DNA of 8,901 nucleotides, taken from the NCBI GenBank assembly GCA_002428895.1, contig DIYC01000125.1:11324-20224 (forward strand). Reading direction: 5' to 3'. Positions 5,898-8,901 of the stretch are shown piece after piece. The translations under genes and the position numbers were made by a program. Numbering within the stretch: the stretch's first letter is position 1; each line of letters opens with the position of its first letter. The DNA comes from Burkholderiales bacterium UBA6064 (lineage in GTDB: Bacteria; Pseudomonadota; Gammaproteobacteria; Burkholderiales; Burkholderiaceae_B). The notes beneath the pieces were generated by a model. The model searched no databases. It was not told the DNA's origin and worked only from the letters and a program-made list of their open reading frames with translations.

Positions 5898-7265
5898 CTA
5901 ACGCCCAAACGCAACATTTGATTTTTTTTCAAATAACCCCCTAAAGACAGGGTAAATATCGCGCCGATTAAAAAGCTTTCTCATCGCAAAATGTCCAGCA
6001 AATTGAGATTCAACGGGTTCGAAATTTTCCCATAAATCGGAGGCTCTGGCCATGCCAAACATTGGTGTAGGCATGGTTTCAACATAGGCATAATAGCGCA
6101 CAATCGGCATAATTTTGTTGGCTAAAAAAGTGGCTGAATGCTTTGCATCTCGTGAGGTTGCATCACCATCAGAGGCTTGCGCAACATAAATATTCCAGGC
6201 ATCAACCGGAAAGCGGTCTTTCATAATACGATACGCCAATTCAAGTGCAGGACAAACTTCGGTACCCCCGCTTTTGCGACTATGAAAAAATTCTTCTTCA
6301 TTCACTTCTTCGGCTTCATCGGTATGACGAACAAACACCAGTTGAACATCATCATACTTTTGAGTTAAAAACAAATACAGCAGTGTAAAAAAACGTTTTG
6401 CAAGGTCTTTTTTTGCTTCGTCCATTGACGCGGAAACATCCATTAAACAAAACATCACTGCATTCGTAGCTGCTTCTGGATAAAAGACTCGATGACGATA
6501 GCGTAAATCAATTTCGTCAAGAAAAGGAACGTATCTCTTTTTTTGAGTACGCGCAGATTGACCCTCTTTAATTTTACTTGGCAGAAGAATTGTTTCGTCT
6601 TGTTTGTGCGTAAAGCCAACTGCGGGGATTAAGTCAGTTGGCAAATTGCCGGTACTCAGGTTTTGAGTGGCAGAAGAGGCAATTTCCTCATCTTCTTCAG
6701 ACTCCTCTTCATCTTTAGCGCTCAACGCGATACGACGCATCAACGACGCTTTCATCGTGCGAACAACAGAAAGTGAAGTAGGAGGGCCTGATCGAGAAAA
6801 ACCAGCATTACGACTTTTAATGGTTTTTGATCGAGAAATTTCACGCTTTAATAATTCAGGAAGCTCTAAATCATCAAAGTACAAATTTAGAAACTCTTCT
6901 CTTGACAAAACAAACGAAAAAGAATCGTCTGATTCACCCTGGCCAGCCTGACCACCTTGATCACCCTGCCCCTGGCCTTTGGGTTTAGGAATCCGATCTC
7001 CTGGTACAAAATCACGATTACCTGGAATAACACGTTCGCTGTTGCCACCACTACCAAAAACAAAATGTGGCTCGTCAACGTCTTTAATCGGTATTCGAAC
7101 TTTCACTTTGTCGCTACTCGAAACATCTGTGATTGAAGAATCACCCGCAACATCAGAAACTGCTTTTCGTAATTGTGTTTTATAACGACGAATAAACCGT
7201 TCTCGGTTTGGAAGACTTCGATTTCTACCATTGAGTCGACGATCAACAATAGATGAATTACTCAT
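5898..7265 (-). CDS. yeaH: YeaH, DUF444 protein with von Willebrand A domain
   Basis: YeaH-type proteins are the partners of the YeaG/PrkA AAA+ protein and are needed with it for adaptation to prolonged nitrogen starvation in E. coli. The product has 455 residues against about 427 in E. coli. The N-terminal part (1-90) is basic and conserved (VDRRLNGRNRSLPNRERFIRR). A Gly/Gln-rich linker (96-110), a helical segment EEFLNLYFDDLELPEL (123-138) and an acidic run (184-194) follow. The C-terminal von Willebrand A domain has an intact metal site: DVSAS at 276-280 (Asp276, Ser278, Ser280), Thr335 in KSGGTEV, and Asp366 in AQASDGD. The protein ends with the conserved DIYPVFRGLFEKK. The start ATG (7263-7265) has AGGAG (7274-7278) eight bases upstream. 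AAA+ plus von Willebrand A pairs recall MoxR and chelatase systems, from which I infer that YeaH docks on YeaG through its metal site. Confidence 0.96.
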   Translation of the reverse strand: MSNSSIVDRRLNGRNRSLPNRERFIRRYKTQLRKAVSDVAGDSSITDVSSSDKVKVRIPIKDVDEPHFVFGSGGNSERVIPGNRDFVPGDRIPKPKGQGQGDQGGQAGQGESDDSFSFVLSREEFLNLYFDDLELPELLKREISRSKTIKSRNAGFSRSGPPTSLSVVRTMKASLMRRIALSAKDEEESEEDEEIASSATQNLSTGNLPTDLIPAVGFTHKQDETILLPSKIKEGQSARTQKKRYVPFLDEIDLRYRHRVFYPEAATNAVMFCLMDVSASMDEAKKDLAKRFFTLLYLFLTQKYDDVQLVFVRHTDEAEEVNEEEFFHSRKSGGTEVCPALELAYRIMKDRFPVDAWNIYVAQASDGDATSRDAKHSATFLANKIMPIVRYYAYVETMPTPMFGMARASDLWENFEPVESQFAGHFAMRKLFNRRDIYPVFRGLFEKKSNVAFGR

Positions 7266-7281
7266 GCAATACTCTCCTAGT

Positions 7282-7297
7282 GGGGACAGAGAACCCC
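7282..7297 (-). repeat. Short GC hairpin in the yeaG-yeaH gap
   Basis: GGGG at 7282-7285 and CCCC at 7294-7297, the latter part of a run of seven C (7294-7300), can form a four-bp stem in the 51-base gap between the yeaG stop and the yeaH start. It sits just upstream of the yeaH ribosome-binding site (7274-7278). It could trim or stabilise the message or lower read-through, but the stem is short and it may be chance. Confidence 0.25.
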
Positions 7298-7316
7298 CCC
7301 TCTTCTTAAAATACCG

Positions 7317-8901
7317 TTATGAAGCCTTTTTAACTCGTAAATGCCATTCGACCAACAACCTAACTTGCCTTTCGGTGTAACCTTTGTCGACCATTCGCGC
7401 CACAAAGTTATCATGTTTATCCTGATTGTCTTTAGAGCCTTTGGCATCAAAAGAGATCACAGGCAGCAAGTCTTCTGTTTTAGAGAACATACTGCTCTCA
7501 ATGACCTCACGTAGCTTTTCATAACTTGTCCATTTTGGCATGTTGCCTGAATTACCTGCTTGAGCCCGCAACACAAAATTAACCACCTCATTTCTAAAGT
7601 CTTTCGGGTTAGCGATTCCAGCTGGTTTTTCAATTCGGTTTAACTCTTCGTTCAGCGAAGCACGATCATAAATTTGACCTGTTTCAGGATCACGAAACTC
7701 CTCATTTTGAATCCATTTATCAGCAAATTGGATATAACGTTCAAACAGGTTTTGACCGTATTCACTGTAGCTTTCAAGATAAGCGGTTTGAATTTCTTTA
7801 GCGACATAATCGGCATATTTAGGAATTAAGTAGCTCTTAATAAAATCTAAATACTTACGCGTTAACTCATCCGATAAATTGTCTTTAACAATTTGCTGTT
7901 CAAGTACATACAACAAATGAACAGGATTAGCAGCCACTTCGTGATAATCAAAATTAAAAACTTTAGACAATACTTTGTAGGCCCAACGTGTTGAAGACCC
8001 TGTCATACCCTCATTCGGGCCTGCAGCATCTTTATATTCTTGAATAGGTTTGGCATGCGGATCAACGTCTTTTAAATTTTCACCATCATAAACTCGCATT
8101 TTACTAAACAAATTGCTGTTGGCTGGCTCAGCTAAACGTGTTAGCACACTAAACTGAGCAATCATATTCAAAGTTCCGGGGGCACAAGGTGCCTGGCGTA
8201 ACGAACTGTTTTGTAATAATTTTTGGTAAATTTTAACTTCTTCAGAAACACGTAAACAATAAGGTACTTTGACAATATAAACCCGATCTAAAAAAGCCTC
8301 ATTGGTTTTATTGTTGCGAAATTGCTGCCACTCTGATTCATTGCTGTGTGCCAAAATAATGCCATCAAATGGAATAGCCCCAAACCCCTCGGTGCCTTTA
8401 AAATTTCGCTCCTGGGTGGCTGTCAGCAACGGATGAAGCATTTTGATAGGCGCTTTAAACATTTCAACAAACTCAAGCAACCCTTGATTGGCCAGACACA
8501 AACCGCCGCTGAAACTATAAGCATCGGGATCGTCTTGGCTATACTCGTTTAGCATACGAATATCTACTTTTCCAACCAAAGCTGAAATATCTTGATTATT
8601 CTCGTCACCCGGTTCTGTTTTTGCAATTCCGACTTGATTTAAGGTTGAAGGCACCAACCGAACCACTCGAAATTTGCGCAAATCGCCACCAAACTCTTTC
8701 ATGCGCTTGGTGGCCCAAGGTGACGCAATCCCTGTCAAGTAACGTTTAGGTATGCCGTACTTATCTTGTAAAGAATCTCCAAACTGCTCAGGCTGAAACA
8801 AACCTAAGGGTGATTCATTTACGGGCGAACCTTTCAGTGCATAAATCGGCTGTTTTTCCATGAGTGCTTTTAATTTTTCAGCCAAAGATGATTTAGCCGA
8901 C
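7317..8901 (-). CDS. yeaG: YeaG/PrkA family AAA+ protein with kinase-like domain (N-terminus outside window)
   Basis: PrkA/YeaG proteins combine an N-terminal AAA+ domain with a C-terminal domain described as kinase-like; they have been reported as a serine kinase and, for Bacillus PrkA, as an ATP-dependent protease. About 528 of roughly 640 residues are visible, and the frame remains open to base 8901. The first visible residues, SAKSSLAEKLKALMEKQPIY, are the second half of the P-loop (expected GPVG.AKSS), so some 110 residues are missing. Further on are LANQGLLEFVEMFKAPIKML and HPLLTATQE (Walker B region and following helix), then DGIILAHSNESEW (sensor 1 region), DRVYIVKVPYCLRVSEEVKIY, and STRWAYKVLSKVFNFD leading into the C-terminal domain. 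The conserved end ARMVDKGYTERQVRLLVEWHLRVKKAS is intact. A TTG near 8885 is internal and not the true start. The gene is first of the operon seen here; its promoter is outside the window. Confidence 0.96.
   Translation of the reverse strand, partial: SAKSSLAEKLKALMEKQPIYALKGSPVNESPLGLFQPEQFGDSLQDKYGIPKRYLTGIASPWATKRMKEFGGDLRKFRVVRLVPSTLNQVGIAKTEPGDENNQDISALVGKVDIRMLNEYSQDDPDAYSFSGGLCLANQGLLEFVEMFKAPIKMLHPLLTATQERNFKGTEGFGAIPFDGIILAHSNESEWQQFRNNKTNEAFLDRVYIVKVPYCLRVSEEVKIYQKLLQNSSLRQAPCAPGTLNMIAQFSVLTRLAEPANSNLFSKMRVYDGENLKDVDPHAKPIQEYKDAAGPNEGMTGSSTRWAYKVLSKVFNFDYHEVAANPVHLLYVLEQQIVKDNLSDELTRKYLDFIKSYLIPKYADYVAKEIQTAYLESYSEYGQNLFERYIQFADKWIQNEEFRDPETGQIYDRASLNEELNRIEKPAGIANPKDFRNEVVNFVLRAQAGNSGNMPKWTSYEKLREVIESSMFSKTEDLLPVISFDAKGSKDNQDKHDNFVARMVDKGYTERQVRLLVEWHLRVKKAS

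Noticed and set aside
6667..6951. 94-codon plus-strand frame opposite yeaH, rich in serine
   Set aside because: It is the antisense of the acidic and DUF444 coding region; the serine run mirrors GAA/GAT codons and there is no ribosome-binding site.
8883..8885. TTG as the start of the YeaG protein
   Set aside because: The frame continues to the window edge with SAKSS, the second half of the P-loop, so the gene is truncated by the window and the TTG is internal.

Overview
The window looks like chromosomal DNA from a moderately AT-rich betaproteobacterium, probably Burkholderiales-like. This rests on the protein sequences: IlvI, IlvH and IlvC of the proteobacterial type, and a small RDD-family membrane protein of the kind I associate with ilvI in that group. 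The placement is from memory of these families and no search was run. I see no insertion sequence, tRNA, rRNA, CRISPR array or prophage gene.

Left part (1-2640, minus strand): the branched-chain amino acid operon ilvI-ilvH-ilvC. Transcription runs right to left, and ilvC is cut off by the left window edge. The gaps are short (20 and 43 bases). Together the genes encode both subunits of acetohydroxyacid synthase and the next enzyme, ketol-acid reductoisomerase. Upstream is a 333-base non-coding stretch (2641-2973). It holds a candidate ilv promoter and a leader rich in mutually exclusive inverted repeats, which may be an attenuator-like RNA. The stretch is shared with a divergent gene.

Middle (2974-3420, plus strand): a single RDD-family membrane protein gene, which ends 21 bases from the convergent end of the next operon.

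Right part (3442-8901, minus strand): a tightly packed operon read right to left. It encodes YeaG/PrkA (an AAA+ protein with a kinase-like domain, cut by the right window edge inside its P-loop), YeaH (DUF444 with a von Willebrand A domain), SpoVR (E. coli YcgB family) and a fourth gene overlapping the end of spoVR by 8 bases. The first three are a known co-occurring set linked to starvation, stationary phase or sporulation in other bacteria, with poorly understood biochemistry. The fourth product has the fold signature of a CobC/HisC-type PLP aminotransferase. Its catalytic lysine is replaced by proline and its PLP-phosphate arginine by asparagine, so it looks like a pseudo-enzyme recruited to the YeaG/YeaH/SpoVR system. 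This is the most notable observation in the window.
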